DNA from: a virus
Virus record (IMG/VR): IMGVR_UViG_3300046477_000387
Location: 1-64,000 of that record
Strand: one strand, 5' to 3'
DNA length: 64,000 nt
Positions 50,040 to 57,786 of the stretch are shown one piece after another. The position numbers and the translations under genes were made by a program. The notes beneath the pieces were generated by a model, which was given only the letters and a program-made list of their open reading frames with translations, was not told where the DNA came from and searched no databases. Each line of letters opens with the position of its first letter. Position 1 is the first letter of the stretch.

Positions 50040-50963
50040 TTAAAGGGCTCCCGAGAGTCTGGAGAGGTCAAGCGGCGCATCCACCGGCTGGTTGTCATAT
50101 GCGAGCAGCGGAATCCGTGCGGGCAGCTCACGCGGCGCGCGGGCATCGACGTCATAGTCGGGGTTCAGGTAGACCCCATAGAGCGGGCTCGCGAAGACGA
50201 GTTGCTGAAGCTGCTTGAGCAGCCAGCTCACTTCCATCCCCTCGATGCGCGCGGCGGCGTCAAAGCGCTTGTTGCCCGACTTCTCGCGGCTCGAATTGCG
50301 GAAGTAGTAGGCCCGCAGCTCCGCGACGCACTTCTCGCGGATTGGCGCCGGCATTCGCTCGATTTCTTCCATCACGCCGACGTAGTCCGACGGCACGGAT
50401 TCGAACCAGCGCCGGAACAGCTCGAGGCCCGACCTGTATTTGGCGCTCGGCCGCGGGCGCACGAAGCGCACCCCTGCCTTGGCCGCGAACGGGTTGAACT
50501 TCGACATGGACGACTGGAACTCCACGATGCTCGAGCCGGACAGGCGCATCATGAGGTTCTGCATCCGGTAGGCGATGCCGGCGCCGCGATACATCGTGTC
50601 GAGCACCAGGCGGCTGTTCGTGCAGGCGTTGTCGTTCAGCCAGTTCATCCGATACTTGTTGATGAGCTTGGTGTCCATGCCGTTCTGATTCGGGCGCAGG
50701 TGCTTGAAGACCTCGTTGCGGCCCGAGGATAGTGCGGAGGACACCGTCATGACGCCCACACCGATCGTCTGCTCACGCAGCACGCACCGGTAGAAGATCG
50801 GCCCGAACGGCAGGTTCTCCGCCTTGTAGTGGAGCTCGTGCAGCAGATCCCAGTCGGCCTTGGTGCCGCGCTCGACGTAAATCTCGGGCAGCAGCGACAG
50901 GCGCACGCGGGAGACCGCGCGGCGCTCGATCAGCACATCGGGGTTGTCAACGACGATGGTCAT
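50040..50963 (-). CDS. GNAT-fold acyltransferase, Mom- or COG2401-like
   Basis: A 307-residue protein. Residues about 30-190 have the GNAT core: strand FYRCVLREQTIGVGVMTVSS, an acyl-CoA-site-like segment RLVLDTMYRGAGIAYRMQNL, then IVEFQSSMSKFNPFAAKAGV. The last segment recalls the acetyltransferase half of COG2401 proteins, in which it is fused to an ABC ATPase, and the fold also recalls phage Mu Mom, which modifies adenine in DNA. The matching ABC ATPase is encoded about 1.3 kb upstream. The C-terminal about 110 residues are helical. A role in DNA base modification or anti-restriction is inference. Confidence 0.65.
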   Translation of the reverse strand: MTIVVDNPDVLIERRAVSRVRLSLLPEIYVERGTKADWDLLHELHYKAENLPFGPIFYRCVLREQTIGVGVMTVSSALSSGRNEVFKHLRPNQNGMDTKLINKYRMNWLNDNACTNSRLVLDTMYRGAGIAYRMQNLMMRLSGSSIVEFQSSMSKFNPFAAKAGVRFVRPRPSAKYRSGLELFRRWFESVPSDYVGVMEEIERMPAPIREKCVAELRAYYFRNSSREKSGNKRFDAAARIEGMEVSWLLKQLQQLVFASPLYGVYLNPDYDVDARAPRELPARIPLLAYDNQPVDAPLDLSRLSGAL

Positions 50964-51109
50964 CTTGCGGGCGGCACCTTGGGGCGACGCGGCGAACCCT
51001 CGAGCGGCGTCTTCGTCTTCGACAGATCGAGCGGCTTGCCCGTGGTCTGGTTGATCTTGTCCGCGATCTCTTTCAGCGGATTGGGCCTCTTAGGCGCTTT
51101 GAGCGGCAT
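50960..51109 (-). CDS. Small basic protein
   Basis: A 49-residue Lys/Pro-rich peptide (MPLKAPKRPNPLKEIADKIN) ending in PPAR. It overlaps the membrane-protein gene upstream and the GNAT gene downstream by 4 bp. Function unknown; the composition suggests nucleic-acid contact. Confidence 0.5.
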   Translation of the reverse strand: MPLKAPKRPNPLKEIADKINQTTGKPLDLSKTKTPLEGSPRRPKVPPAR

Positions 51110-51371
51110 TGCGCTTTTTCTCCATGAATCGTTGATAGAACCAGATGCTCGTCGCGATCCCACAGCACCCGCCGGCCGCGCTCGCGAAGAACGCATAGAG
51201 CGATCCTGACGCGGCCGCGTGCGCAAAGGTGAACTGACCCACGCTGATACCGAAGGACGTCACCACGGACGCGATATAGCGCCCCTGATTGACGTTTTTC
51301 GACTGCACCCTGAGCAGAAACACCGACCCGTATGAGGCGGCGAACAGGATGAGCAGGGTTAGCCAGTTCAT
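51090..51371 (-). CDS. Small integral membrane protein
   Basis: A 93-residue protein with an N-terminal transmembrane helix (WLTLLILFAASYGSVFLL) and one or two more (ASVVTSFGISVGQFTFA; LYAFFASAAGGCCGIATSIW). No known family. It is transcribed with the ABC ATPase/GNAT group. Confidence 0.6.
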   Translation of the reverse strand: MNWLTLLILFAASYGSVFLLRVQSKNVNQGRYIASVVTSFGISVGQFTFAHAAASGSLYAFFASAAGGCCGIATSIWFYQRFMEKKRNAAQSA

Positions 51372-51769
51372 TCGCAGGCTCGCGCGGCTGCACTGAGAGT
51401 CGTCACGGCCGAAGCGGAGTTCAGTGCAGACTCGGCCGAGTTCACCGCGTTCGTGCAGACGGTCATCGAGTGCGGATCGACCAGCCCCAGCGTGTGCGCT
51501 GAGCCAACCAGACCACCCGAGTGCCAGCCACCTATCGGCCCGGCCGCACCAGGCAAGCCAGGTGCGGCGATACCAATACCCTTGAGGTAGCGGTCTTGGA
51601 TGCTCGCCGATTCTTGCACCGTCTTCGGCTTGTCAGCCGCCGGCTGCGCCTTCACCGTCGAGCCAATCGCCTGCATCTTTTCGCGAATCTGGCAGCGCAC
51701 GTCGAGGTCCATGTCGGCGCCGCCGTCGAGGAACCCTTCGAGCCAGAAGCAGAACTGTTCGTGCGTCAT
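51368..51769 (-). CDS. Phage protein with a conserved FWLEGFLDG start
   Basis: A 133-residue protein. The N-terminal segment MTHEQFCFWLEGFLDGGAD is one I associate with small conserved phage proteins of unknown role; the rest is a Gly/Ser/Ala-rich linker and tail. Start chosen by the ATGA overlap with the preceding membrane-protein gene. Confidence 0.6.
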   Translation of the reverse strand: MTHEQFCFWLEGFLDGGADMDLDVRCQIREKMQAIGSTVKAQPAADKPKTVQESASIQDRYLKGIGIAAPGLPGAAGPIGGWHSGGLVGSAHTLGLVDPHSMTVCTNAVNSAESALNSASAVTTLSAAARACE

Positions 51770-51963
51770 GCGCTCACCATTGCGGCTGCCGAGCATGCGA
51801 TCACGGTCCCATTGATGATGTTCATATCGCTTGCGCTCACACCGCCAGTCGGCGGCAGGTCGTCATCGTCGCGCCGGCCCTTGTCGTTGACCATTTTGAC
51901 GACCAGCGCCCAGAGGGCAACCAGCACGATCAGGACGACGGGCAGAACGAGAAAGAGATCCAT
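51766..51963 (-). CDS. Small membrane-anchored protein
   Basis: A 65-residue protein. The N-terminal transmembrane helix (MDLFLVLPVVLIVLVALWAL) is followed by a charged RRDDDD stretch and a hydrophobic C-terminal segment. It directly follows the thioredoxin gene. Function unknown. Confidence 0.55.
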   Translation of the reverse strand: MDLFLVLPVVLIVLVALWALVVKMVNDKGRRDDDDLPPTGGVSASDMNIINGTVIACSAAAMVSA

Positions 51964-51964
51964 C

Positions 51965-52315
51965 TCAGAACTCCAGCTTCACGGTTGACTGGTTCATGCC
52001 GAGCGAGCCGAAGTAGTCTTCGAGCGCGGCGTCGGTGCGGTCGCCCGAAAAGCGGCCCTTGGGCGCACCGGCTTCGAGCGTAATGACGGTCGGCACCGCG
52101 CGCACGCCGAACAGTGCGGCGAGCTCCGGCTGATCACCCGCGTCGACCACTGCGACGGTGAAGCCCCACTTGTCGGACAGCGCCGCGAGTTTCGGCTTGA
52201 GCGACTTGCACGGGCCGCACCATGAGGCGGTGAAAACAACGACCACCGGCTCGTCCTTCGACTTCTCCGTGACGAAGTGGTCGAACGTGTTCTTGGTCGG
52301 GTTAATGACTGGCAT
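51965..52315 (-). CDS. Thioredoxin-like protein
   Basis: A 116-residue protein with the redox motif WCGPC (Cys33 and Cys36) in a normal thioredoxin fold (VVVVFTASWCGPCKSLKPKL; VRAVPTVITLEAG, with the cis-Pro). GAAGGA precedes the ATG. It may serve phage nucleotide reduction, or reduce partners in the neighbouring ABC-ATPase/peptidase group, which has several cysteines. Confidence 0.88.
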   Translation of the reverse strand: MPVINPTKNTFDHFVTEKSKDEPVVVVFTASWCGPCKSLKPKLAALSDKWGFTVAVVDAGDQPELAALFGVRAVPTVITLEAGAPKGRFSGDRTDAALEDYFGSLGMNQSTVKLEF

Positions 52316-52964
52316 CTTTGTATCCTTCAGGGGTGTAGGCGATCTCGATCTTTTCGCGGTAGCGCTTCTCGATGTAGACGGAAGGCGCCAGGTCCGCGCG
52401 CAGGTCGAGGTGTGTGGTGGCAACGATCAGCGTCGCGCCGGCGGCCCGCGCAACCTTCTGCATGTTGAAGGCGATGACTTTTGCGGTATCCCGATCGACC
52501 ACCGCGAGAAACTCGTCGGCGACCCACACGCGGGCGTTCGCTTCGATCAGCTTGGCGAGGCGGAAGCGGTAGCGCTGACCGTCCGAGAGCTCGGCCGGCT
52601 TGCGAATGAACAGGTAGGCGTCGTTCAGCCCGGCGATCGACAGATACCTGAGCGCGTCGTTGGTGTCGGTGCCGATCTGGTTGATGAGCGGGCAGTCCTG
52701 GAACTGGATCTCGTCGATATCGCAGACGGCGTCGCCGGCGGCCTTCATCTGCGCCTTCAGCTCGCGCAGCACGGTCGACTTGCCCGAGCCGGACTGGCCC
52801 GTCACATAGACCACGTCGCCCTGCTCAATGTCGATCGGCTGGTTGTCGAAGACCACGAACTCCTTGTCGTCCAGACCGAGGCCGAACGCTTCAGCGATCT
52901 CCAGCACGCGATCGGTGCGCTCCACGGTCGCCGTGAAGCGCTTGTTGACGATGTATTGCGTCAT
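52302..52964 (-). CDS. Stand-alone ABC ATPase, COG2401-like
   Basis: A 220-residue ABC-type ATPase with no membrane domain. It has Walker A GQSGSGKST at 56-64, signature LSDGQ at 126-130, Walker B VWVADE at 146-151, and H-switch His185 in VATTHLD. The sequence around the signature (KPAELSDGQRYRFRLAKLIE) resembles ABC ATPases fused to acetyltransferase domains in COG2401. Here the GNAT is a separate gene in the same leftward group, so the two probably form a complex. The ATG at 52964 overlaps the metallopeptidase stop. Confidence 0.8.
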   Translation of the reverse strand: MTQYIVNKRFTATVERTDRVLEIAEAFGLGLDDKEFVVFDNQPIDIEQGDVVYVTGQSGSGKSTVLRELKAQMKAAGDAVCDIDEIQFQDCPLINQIGTDTNDALRYLSIAGLNDAYLFIRKPAELSDGQRYRFRLAKLIEANARVWVADEFLAVVDRDTAKVIAFNMQKVARAAGATLIVATTHLDLRADLAPSVYIEKRYREKIEIAYTPEGYKDASH

Positions 52965-53500
52965 GCCGCAGCCTGCCGGTTGATCGACATCCACCAGGCC
53001 ATCGCCTTCGGGTTGTCCTGCCACAGCAAACAGAGCCCGCGGGCGCCGAACAGCGTGAAGTCCTCTTCGCCGTTCTCGTCGCCAAGATCGAAGTAGTAGT
53101 GGATCGCGTGGATGGCCTCGTGCAGAAACGTGTCCGCGAGGTTCTGTGCGGTCTGGTCAGGCGCCACACGGATCTTGTGATTCATCGGGTTCATGTGCCC
53201 GAACGAGCGGGAGGCGCTCGAGTCGCCGGCGTCCTCGACCTCCACCGCAAAGCGGAAGTGGCCGATCTTTAGCGATTTGGGGATGCCCCGGTAGGGGTCG
53301 CCCGCGCGGCTCAGTCGTCGCTCGTGATTTGCAGGACGAGCAGCAGCGCCAGCAGTTCGTCGGGCGACAGGGACACTGGCTCGCGACGCAGCGCCCACAC
53401 CGCGCCCAGCGCCACGAGAACCAGCAGGAAGATCAGCAGTATCGGAAGCAGCATCGAGTGCATGGTCATCCTCGCGTTTCGTTTGGGTGAAGGTTTTCAT
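52961..53500 (-). CDS. Zinc metallopeptidase (HExxH), start uncertain
   Basis: The reading frame is open for 179 codons. The C-terminal about 115 residues contain the domain IPKSLKIGHFRFAVEVEDAG, then KIRVAPDQTAQNLADTFLHE with AIHAIHYYF, i.e. HEAIH, a SprT/ImmA-like minigluzincin site. The first about 60 codons have Arg/Ala-rich, low-information composition and lie over a better-looking membrane-protein frame (53311-53463), so translation may start near 53314 at a non-ATG codon. An ATGA overlap with the ParB-like gene supports the long form. Targets are unknown. Confidence 0.6.
   Translation of the reverse strand: MKTFTQTKREDDHALDAASDTADLPAGSRGAGRGVGAASRASVPVARRTAGAAARPANHERRLSRAGDPYRGIPKSLKIGHFRFAVEVEDAGDSSASRSFGHMNPMNHKIRVAPDQTAQNLADTFLHEAIHAIHYYFDLGDENGEEDFTLFGARGLCLLWQDNPKAMAWWMSINRQAAA
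53311..53463 (-). CDS. 50-residue membrane protein overlapping the peptidase frame
   Basis: Frame encoding a strongly hydrophobic helix (SMLLPILLIFLLVLVALGAV) followed by RREPVSLSPDELLALLLVLQ. GAGG lies 6 bases before the ATG. Its composition looks genuine, whereas the overlapping peptidase N-terminus does not. Confidence 0.55.
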   Translation of the reverse strand: MHSMLLPILLIFLLVLVALGAVWALRREPVSLSPDELLALLLVLQITSDD

Positions 53501-54144
53501 GCGTTTGCGACCTCTTTTGCGTGGGCGACAAGCGCGTCGGCGCCCGTCAGTCCGGTTTGTGCTTCGATCGTTGCCATGAAGCGGGCGAGATGACGCTCGT
53601 CTCGGCCGGCGATGCTCTTGAAGCCCAGCACCTTGTCCAGGCGCACTTCGCGAGAGTCGGTTTCGTCGACTGCCTTGGTCGCCGAGAGCGCCTGTTCGCG
53701 CACCACCTCGTCCAGATCCTCGACGAAGGGCGCGTCGTTGATCTCGCCCAGGTCCGCGGTCATGAACTCGAGCTCCTTGGCGTCGAAGATGCCCTCGAGG
53801 CTCACTTCGAGCGAGGCGAGTTCTTCCTGCAGCAGGCGCGCGTCAATCTCGGAAATCGCAACCCGGTTATCCGCAAGGCGCAGCGCCTTCGCTTCGTCCT
53901 TCGTCAGGTCACCACGGATCACGACCGGAACGTGCGTTTCGCCGCGCTTGATCGCTGCCAGGCGCCGGCCGTGACCCGCGATGATCGTGCCGTCCGCTTC
54001 GGTGACGATCGCCGTTGTCCAGCCGAATTTCTGGATCGAGGCGGCGATCTTGTCGATCTGCGCCGCGTCGTGGATCTTCGCGTTCGTCTCGTAGGGCTTC
54101 AGGAAGTCAATCGGCTTCAGTTGGGGTTTGAATTCGCGGCTCAT
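53497..54144 (-). CDS. ParB/Srx-fold protein
   Basis: A 215-residue protein. Residues about 10-110 are the ParB N-terminal fold (IDKIAASIQKFGWTTAIVTE; then TIIAGHGRRLAAIKRG; then ALRLADNRVAISE). It resembles the ParB-like domains found next to DNA modification genes in phages and has no helix-turn-helix typical of segregation ParB. It overlaps both neighbours by 4 bp. Possibly a site-specific factor or nuclease for the DNA-modification module. Confidence 0.78.
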   Translation of the reverse strand: MSREFKPQLKPIDFLKPYETNAKIHDAAQIDKIAASIQKFGWTTAIVTEADGTIIAGHGRRLAAIKRGETHVPVVIRGDLTKDEAKALRLADNRVAISEIDARLLQEELASLEVSLEGIFDAKELEFMTADLGEINDAPFVEDLDEVVREQALSATKAVDETDSREVRLDKVLGFKSIAGRDERHLARFMATIEAQTGLTGADALVAHAKEVANA

Positions 54145-54332
54145 GCGGCGATGGGCTCCAGCCAGATGGTCTGTTCTTCGTCAGGCTTGTCGAGCGCCTG
54201 CAGCTTGCGCAGGTCTTCGTCGAAGCCGTCGTCCTCGCCGTTGTGCTCGTAGTTCGAGCCCTCGTCGCAGGTTCGGCACTGGAACGGGTCGTATTCCAGA
54301 TTCAGGCAGGTGCGGCAGAAAGCGAACTTCAT
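54141..54332 (-). CDS. Small zinc-ribbon-like protein
   Basis: A 63-residue acidic protein with two CxxC motifs (AFCRTCLNLEYDPFQCRTCD) likely to bind one zinc ion. It lies between the Tad2-like gene and ParB-like gene. Function unknown. Confidence 0.65.
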   Translation of the reverse strand: MKFAFCRTCLNLEYDPFQCRTCDEGSNYEHNGEDDGFDEDLRKLQALDKPDEEQTIWLEPIAA

Positions 54333-54333
54333 G

Positions 54334-54801
54334 TCAGAGCGTGACCCAGTCGTTGGTGAGCATGTCGGCTTGCGAAGGCGCCCACGGCATGAAGGTGTTC
54401 TCGGACGTCTTGATGGCGATCCATGCGCTCTCGGGCAGGTTGCAGTCGCCGTAGTCGCTCTCGATGGTGCCGCCGGCCGGATGGAACATTTCGAGGAACC
54501 AGTCGTTGCTGCCCCAACCCACGCGCGCGACGCGCATGCGAGCCTTCAGGGCTTCGAGCGCTGTGCCGAACGTCTGACCGACAGCGGGCTTGTAGGCGTT
54601 CTCGAAGACGTCCGTGGGCGACCAGCTCACATAGCCAGCGTGGCCCGCGACGTTCGCCTTGCCGCCGTCCAGATACTCGACGAGGAAGCCCTCGTCGGCG
54701 CCGTTCTCATCAGCCGGCAGAGTCCAGCCGCGGTAAGTGTTGTAGTCGGCGCGCGTCATCGGTTTCGCGAGGACGGCTTTAGTGCCAATGTATCGATCCA
54801 T
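54334..54801 (-). CDS. Tad2-like (DUF2829) anti-Thoeris protein fused to a phage N-terminal domain
   Basis: A 155-residue protein. Residues about 80-155 match the DUF2829/Tad2 family: TFGTALEALKARMRVARVGW, then AWIAIKTSENTFMPWAPSQA and DMLTNDWVTL. Tad2 proteins are tetrameric sponges that bind the cyclic ADP-ribose-type signals of Thoeris. Residues 1-75 (RYIGTKAVLAKPMTRADYNT, then YVSWSPTDVFENAY) are a separate small domain common in phages. The fusion may alter ligand range. An operator lies 12 bases before the ATG and there is no clear ribosome-binding site. Confidence 0.82.
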   Translation of the reverse strand: MDRYIGTKAVLAKPMTRADYNTYRGWTLPADENGADEGFLVEYLDGGKANVAGHAGYVSWSPTDVFENAYKPAVGQTFGTALEALKARMRVARVGWGSNDWFLEMFHPAGGTIESDYGDCNLPESAWIAIKTSENTFMPWAPSQADMLTNDWVTL

Positions 54802-54813
54802 GTTCGTTTGCAC

Positions 54814-54827
54814 AGTCAGTTTTGACT
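54814..54827. promoter_or_regulatory. Operator palindrome before the Tad2-like gene
   Basis: A perfect AGTCAGTTTTGACT. It separates the upstream ParB-like gene from the Tad2/ParB/ABC-ATPase group. Confidence 0.88.
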
Positions 54828-54830
54828 GGT

Positions 54831-55475
54831 TCAGTGGGTAAGCAGGTGAACCAGCGCGTTGCCGGCGTTGGTCAGGGAATCGTCTTCGGTGAAGCGCTGG
54901 GTCTTCATGGTGGACTCGATCAGGTCCGTGATGGTCGCAACGTCCTCGACCGGCACCTTGAAGCGCATGACCTGATGGGTCTGAACCGGCTTTTCCTTGG
55001 GCAGCACACTCGGGCTCCCGTCATCGTCCGGTATGTCTAAATCATCCAGCGCTATATTTACTGACGAGAAGATCGAAGCGAAATCTGCGTCCGTGTAGGG
55101 CATGAAGGTCGCGAGGTCATCGGGCGAGCCCAGACCGTCCAGAAGCTCCGCCAGACGTAGTGTGTCGTCGTTGCCGTAGCGGCCGTTGTCGACCAGGCTG
55201 ATCTCCTTCGCGCGCTTGTCGTCCACCTTGCCTAAATTGATGACAGGAACGGTCTTGTGACCCAAACGCTTCGCGCTTCTCCACCGATGCTCACCGCCAA
55301 GAATCTCAAGGGCGCCGTCGGCCAGTTCGCGAGCCAGCACCGGCTTGAAGAACCCGAAGCGCTTCAGGCTTTCGTCGATCTTCGCCTCATTTTCCGGAGA
55401 CACGACGTTGGTGTTGAAGCTGTTCGCTCGCAGAGCATCGGGCGACAGTTCGGTGATTTGGAGTTTTCCAGGCAT
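54831..55475 (-). CDS. ParB-like protein with CTP-site-like motif
   Basis: A 214-residue protein. The N-terminal ParB domain has NEAKIDESLKRFGFFKPVLA and ILGGEHRWRSAKRLG (60-72), close to the GERRxRA motif of segregation ParB. The C-terminal part is acidic and lacks a recognisable DNA-binding HTH. I start it at the ATG at 55475; a long upstream extension overlaps the divergent HNH gene. The start has no ribosome-binding site. Operator 55493 lies in the 52-bp divergent gap. Confidence 0.75.
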   Translation of the reverse strand: MPGKLQITELSPDALRANSFNTNVVSPENEAKIDESLKRFGFFKPVLARELADGALEILGGEHRWRSAKRLGHKTVPVINLGKVDDKRAKEISLVDNGRYGNDDTLRLAELLDGLGSPDDLATFMPYTDADFASIFSSVNIALDDLDIPDDDGSPSVLPKEKPVQTHQVMRFKVPVEDVATITDLIESTMKTQRFTEDDSLTNAGNALVHLLTH

Positions 55476-55492
55476 TGGGATATATTTTGGGT

Positions 55493-55506
55493 AGTCAGTT
55501 TCGACT
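55493..55506. promoter_or_regulatory. Operator in the divergent ParB-HNH gap
   Basis: AGTCAGTTTCGACT, with the same single change as the copy at 11261. TTGACA follows on the plus strand. Confidence 0.78.
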
Positions 55507-55527
55507 GTTGACACAAGGGTAAGCCAA

Positions 55528-56181
55528 TTGGATTGCAGCGTCAAGAAAAAGACTGGACCCGCGCCCATAGATATGACCGGCCGCGTATTTGGGCGGCTCG
55601 TGGCTCTGGAATATGTGGGCTTCGGCAAGTGGCTCTGTGAATGCGAATGCGGAAACGTTACGTCTCATGACGGGCCGGATCTGCGGCGCGGTCGTGTTCA
55701 GTCTTGCGGGTGCCTTCAGCTCGAAGTCGCAAAGACCGGCGACTGTCGTCGCACGCATGGGTTCGCCGGCACGCCGGAGTATCGGACCTGGGCGTCTATG
55801 ATCCGCCGATGCAGTGATCCAAGCGCGGCTGGCTATCATCGCTACGGCGGGCGCGGCATCGACGTGTGTGACCGCTGGCGCGGGAGCGTTGAAGACTTCG
55901 TAGCGGATATGGGGCCGCGGCCGCCCGGAACCACTCTGGATCGCTTCCCCGACCCTGACGGTAACTACGAGCCTGGCAATTGCAGATGGGCGACGCGCAC
56001 CGAGCAGGCGGCCAACACTTGCACCGCTGTTCTCGTAACCGCAAACGGCAAGACTCAAACTATGGACGCATGGGCTCGAGAGCTAGGCATCGCGGCAAAG
56101 ACAATCGCTTACCGCCTCAAGAAGGGCATGAGCCATCACGACGCCATCAATACTCCATTCCGCGCACACACCTGCTGGTAA
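55528..56181 (+). CDS. HNH-type (homing-like) endonuclease
   Basis: A 217-residue protein. The N-terminal region (TGRVFGRLVALEYVGFGKWL, then CECECGNVT and SCGCLQ) has Cys pairs for zinc. The nuclease core is RRCSDPSAAGYHRYGGRGID, then GTTLDRFPDPDGNYEPGNCR with WATRTEQAANT, typical of phage HNH homing enzymes. The C-terminus has an HTH-like end (MDAWARELGIAAKTIAYRLK). The start is probably TTG at 55528 after AAGGG; the next ATG is at 55573. It is probably a mobile gene inserted beside an operator. Confidence 0.8.
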   Translation: MDCSVKKKTGPAPIDMTGRVFGRLVALEYVGFGKWLCECECGNVTSHDGPDLRRGRVQSCGCLQLEVAKTGDCRRTHGFAGTPEYRTWASMIRRCSDPSAAGYHRYGGRGIDVCDRWRGSVEDFVADMGPRPPGTTLDRFPDPDGNYEPGNCRWATRTEQAANTCTAVLVTANGKTQTMDAWARELGIAAKTIAYRLKKGMSHHDAINTPFRAHTCW

Positions 56182-56188
56182 GAAAAAC

Positions 56189-57745
56189 ATGACCAAAGTC
56201 ACGATCGCATACAACGCCACCACCGCAAAACTGCATGAGCCGGATCGGGCGATCAAGCTCGAAGTCCAGCGTCTCATCAGCTACAGGGTGGCGGGAGCGG
56301 ACAACACCGATGCGTTCAAGCGCGGTGGCTGGGACGGCCGCAGCTCCTTCTTCGACTTCAGGAAGGGCACCTTCCCCGCCGGCTTCGTGCATCTGGTCAC
56401 GGCTGGGCTCCGGCGCGCGGGGCATGAAGTGGCCCACGTCACCAAGCCGGCACCCGAGCCGCTCGGCCCGGTCAAGCCGAAGATCGACAGCTTCCCCGAC
56501 GACCCGCGCTACGACTATCAGATGGAGACTGTGGAGAGATTGGTGAAGCATCGTCAGATAGTGGCGCAGCTCGCAACAGGAGCAGGAAAGTCGCGCGTTG
56601 CGCGTCTTGCCTTCGCACGCATCCGGCGCCCCACCCTCTTTCTCACGACGCGCTCGATTCTCATGTATCAGATGAAGGACGCGTTCGAGGAGATGGGCGT
56701 GAAGTGCTCGGTGCTCGGCGACGGTCAGTTCGGATCGGTCACGGTCGGGGCCGACGGTGTCGAGCGTCACTCGGTGAAGATGATGAGCGTCGGCATGGTT
56801 CAGACACTCGTCGCGCGCTTGCAAGAACCGTGTCCAGACGATGACGTCGAGAAACAGAATGAGCAGACCCGGATCAGGAACAAGACGATCGCGCTGCTGG
56901 AGAAATTCGAGTTCGTGATCGGCGAGGAGGCGCACGAGGCGTCGGGCAACAGCTACTACGACATTCTGAAGCACTGCCGGAACGCCCACTACCGGCTGGC
57001 ACTCACCGCGACGCCCTTCATGAAGGACGACGAGGAATCGAACATGCGCCTGATGGCCGCGTTCGGTCCGATCGGCATCCGAATCAGCGAAAAGATGCTG
57101 ATCGATCGCGGCATCCTCGCGAAACCCTATTTCAAATACGTCCAGCTCGAGCACAAGCCGGCGAAGCTGTTTCGCGGCACCACCTGGCAGGCGGCCTACC
57201 GGATTGGCATCGTCGATAACGTGGAGCGCAATGCGCACGTGGTCTATGAAGCCCGCCGAGGCAAGGCGCTGGGGCTGCCGGTGATGATTCTCGTGCAGCA
57301 GACGCGTCACGGTGAGCTTTTACGGGAAGCGCTCACCAATAAAGGCGTGCGGGTTGAGTTTCTGCAGGGCGAGAACAAGCCAAAAGAGCGGAAAGCCGCG
57401 CTCGCGAGGCTCCGGGACCGTGAGATCGATGTTCTCATTGGCACCACGATCCTCGACGTTGGTGTTGACGTGCCGGCCGTGGGTGTGGTGATCCTCGCTG
57501 GCGGTGGAAAAGCGGAAGTTGCACTGCGCCAGCGTGTCGGACGTGGTCTGCGGGCAAAAAAGAAAGGGCCGAACGTCGCGCTCGTCGTGGACTTCACTGA
57601 CCCCTGGAATTCCCACACGAAGGAGCACGCCCTTCAGCGCCGGTCGATCATTGATAGCACGCCAGGCTTCGCCGAGAACGTGCTGCCGGCGGGCGCCGAC
57701 TTCGATTTCGTCAAACTTGGACTTGCGACTCGCCGCGCCGCGTGA
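56189..57745 (+). CDS. SF2 DEAD/DEAH-type DNA helicase, UvsW-like
   Basis: A 518-residue helicase. It has motif I QLATGAGKSRVARLA near 131, motif II VIGEEAHEAS, motif III LALTATPF, motif V ILDVGVDVPAV, and motif VI RQRVGRGLRAKKKG. The N-terminal about 110 residues resemble the small DNA-binding domain of T4 UvsW. It is likely to act in recombination-dependent replication or branch migration. It follows the HNH gene with a 7-bp gap and is rightward, unlike the other replication genes. Confidence 0.9.
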   Translation: MTKVTIAYNATTAKLHEPDRAIKLEVQRLISYRVAGADNTDAFKRGGWDGRSSFFDFRKGTFPAGFVHLVTAGLRRAGHEVAHVTKPAPEPLGPVKPKIDSFPDDPRYDYQMETVERLVKHRQIVAQLATGAGKSRVARLAFARIRRPTLFLTTRSILMYQMKDAFEEMGVKCSVLGDGQFGSVTVGADGVERHSVKMMSVGMVQTLVARLQEPCPDDDVEKQNEQTRIRNKTIALLEKFEFVIGEEAHEASGNSYYDILKHCRNAHYRLALTATPFMKDDEESNMRLMAAFGPIGIRISEKMLIDRGILAKPYFKYVQLEHKPAKLFRGTTWQAAYRIGIVDNVERNAHVVYEARRGKALGLPVMILVQQTRHGELLREALTNKGVRVEFLQGENKPKERKAALARLRDREIDVLIGTTILDVGVDVPAVGVVILAGGGKAEVALRQRVGRGLRAKKKGPNVALVVDFTDPWNSHTKEHALQRRSIIDSTPGFAENVLPAGADFDFVKLGLATRRAA

Positions 57746-57761
57746 ATCGTGCTAATTTGTC

Positions 57762-57775
57762 AGTCACAACTGACT
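57762..57775. promoter_or_regulatory. Operator after the SF2 helicase
   Basis: AGTCACAACTGACT, a perfect 5-bp inverted repeat, 11 bases before the ATG at 57787 and overlapping the approach to its GGAG. Confidence 0.75.
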
Positions 57776-57786
57776 ATGGAGCCACC

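Noticed and set aside
54831-55475. ParB-like protein as the reader of the parS at 60201
   Set aside because: It lacks the helix-turn-helix that recognises parS in segregation ParB proteins, and no ParA gene is seen; host ParB is the simpler candidate.
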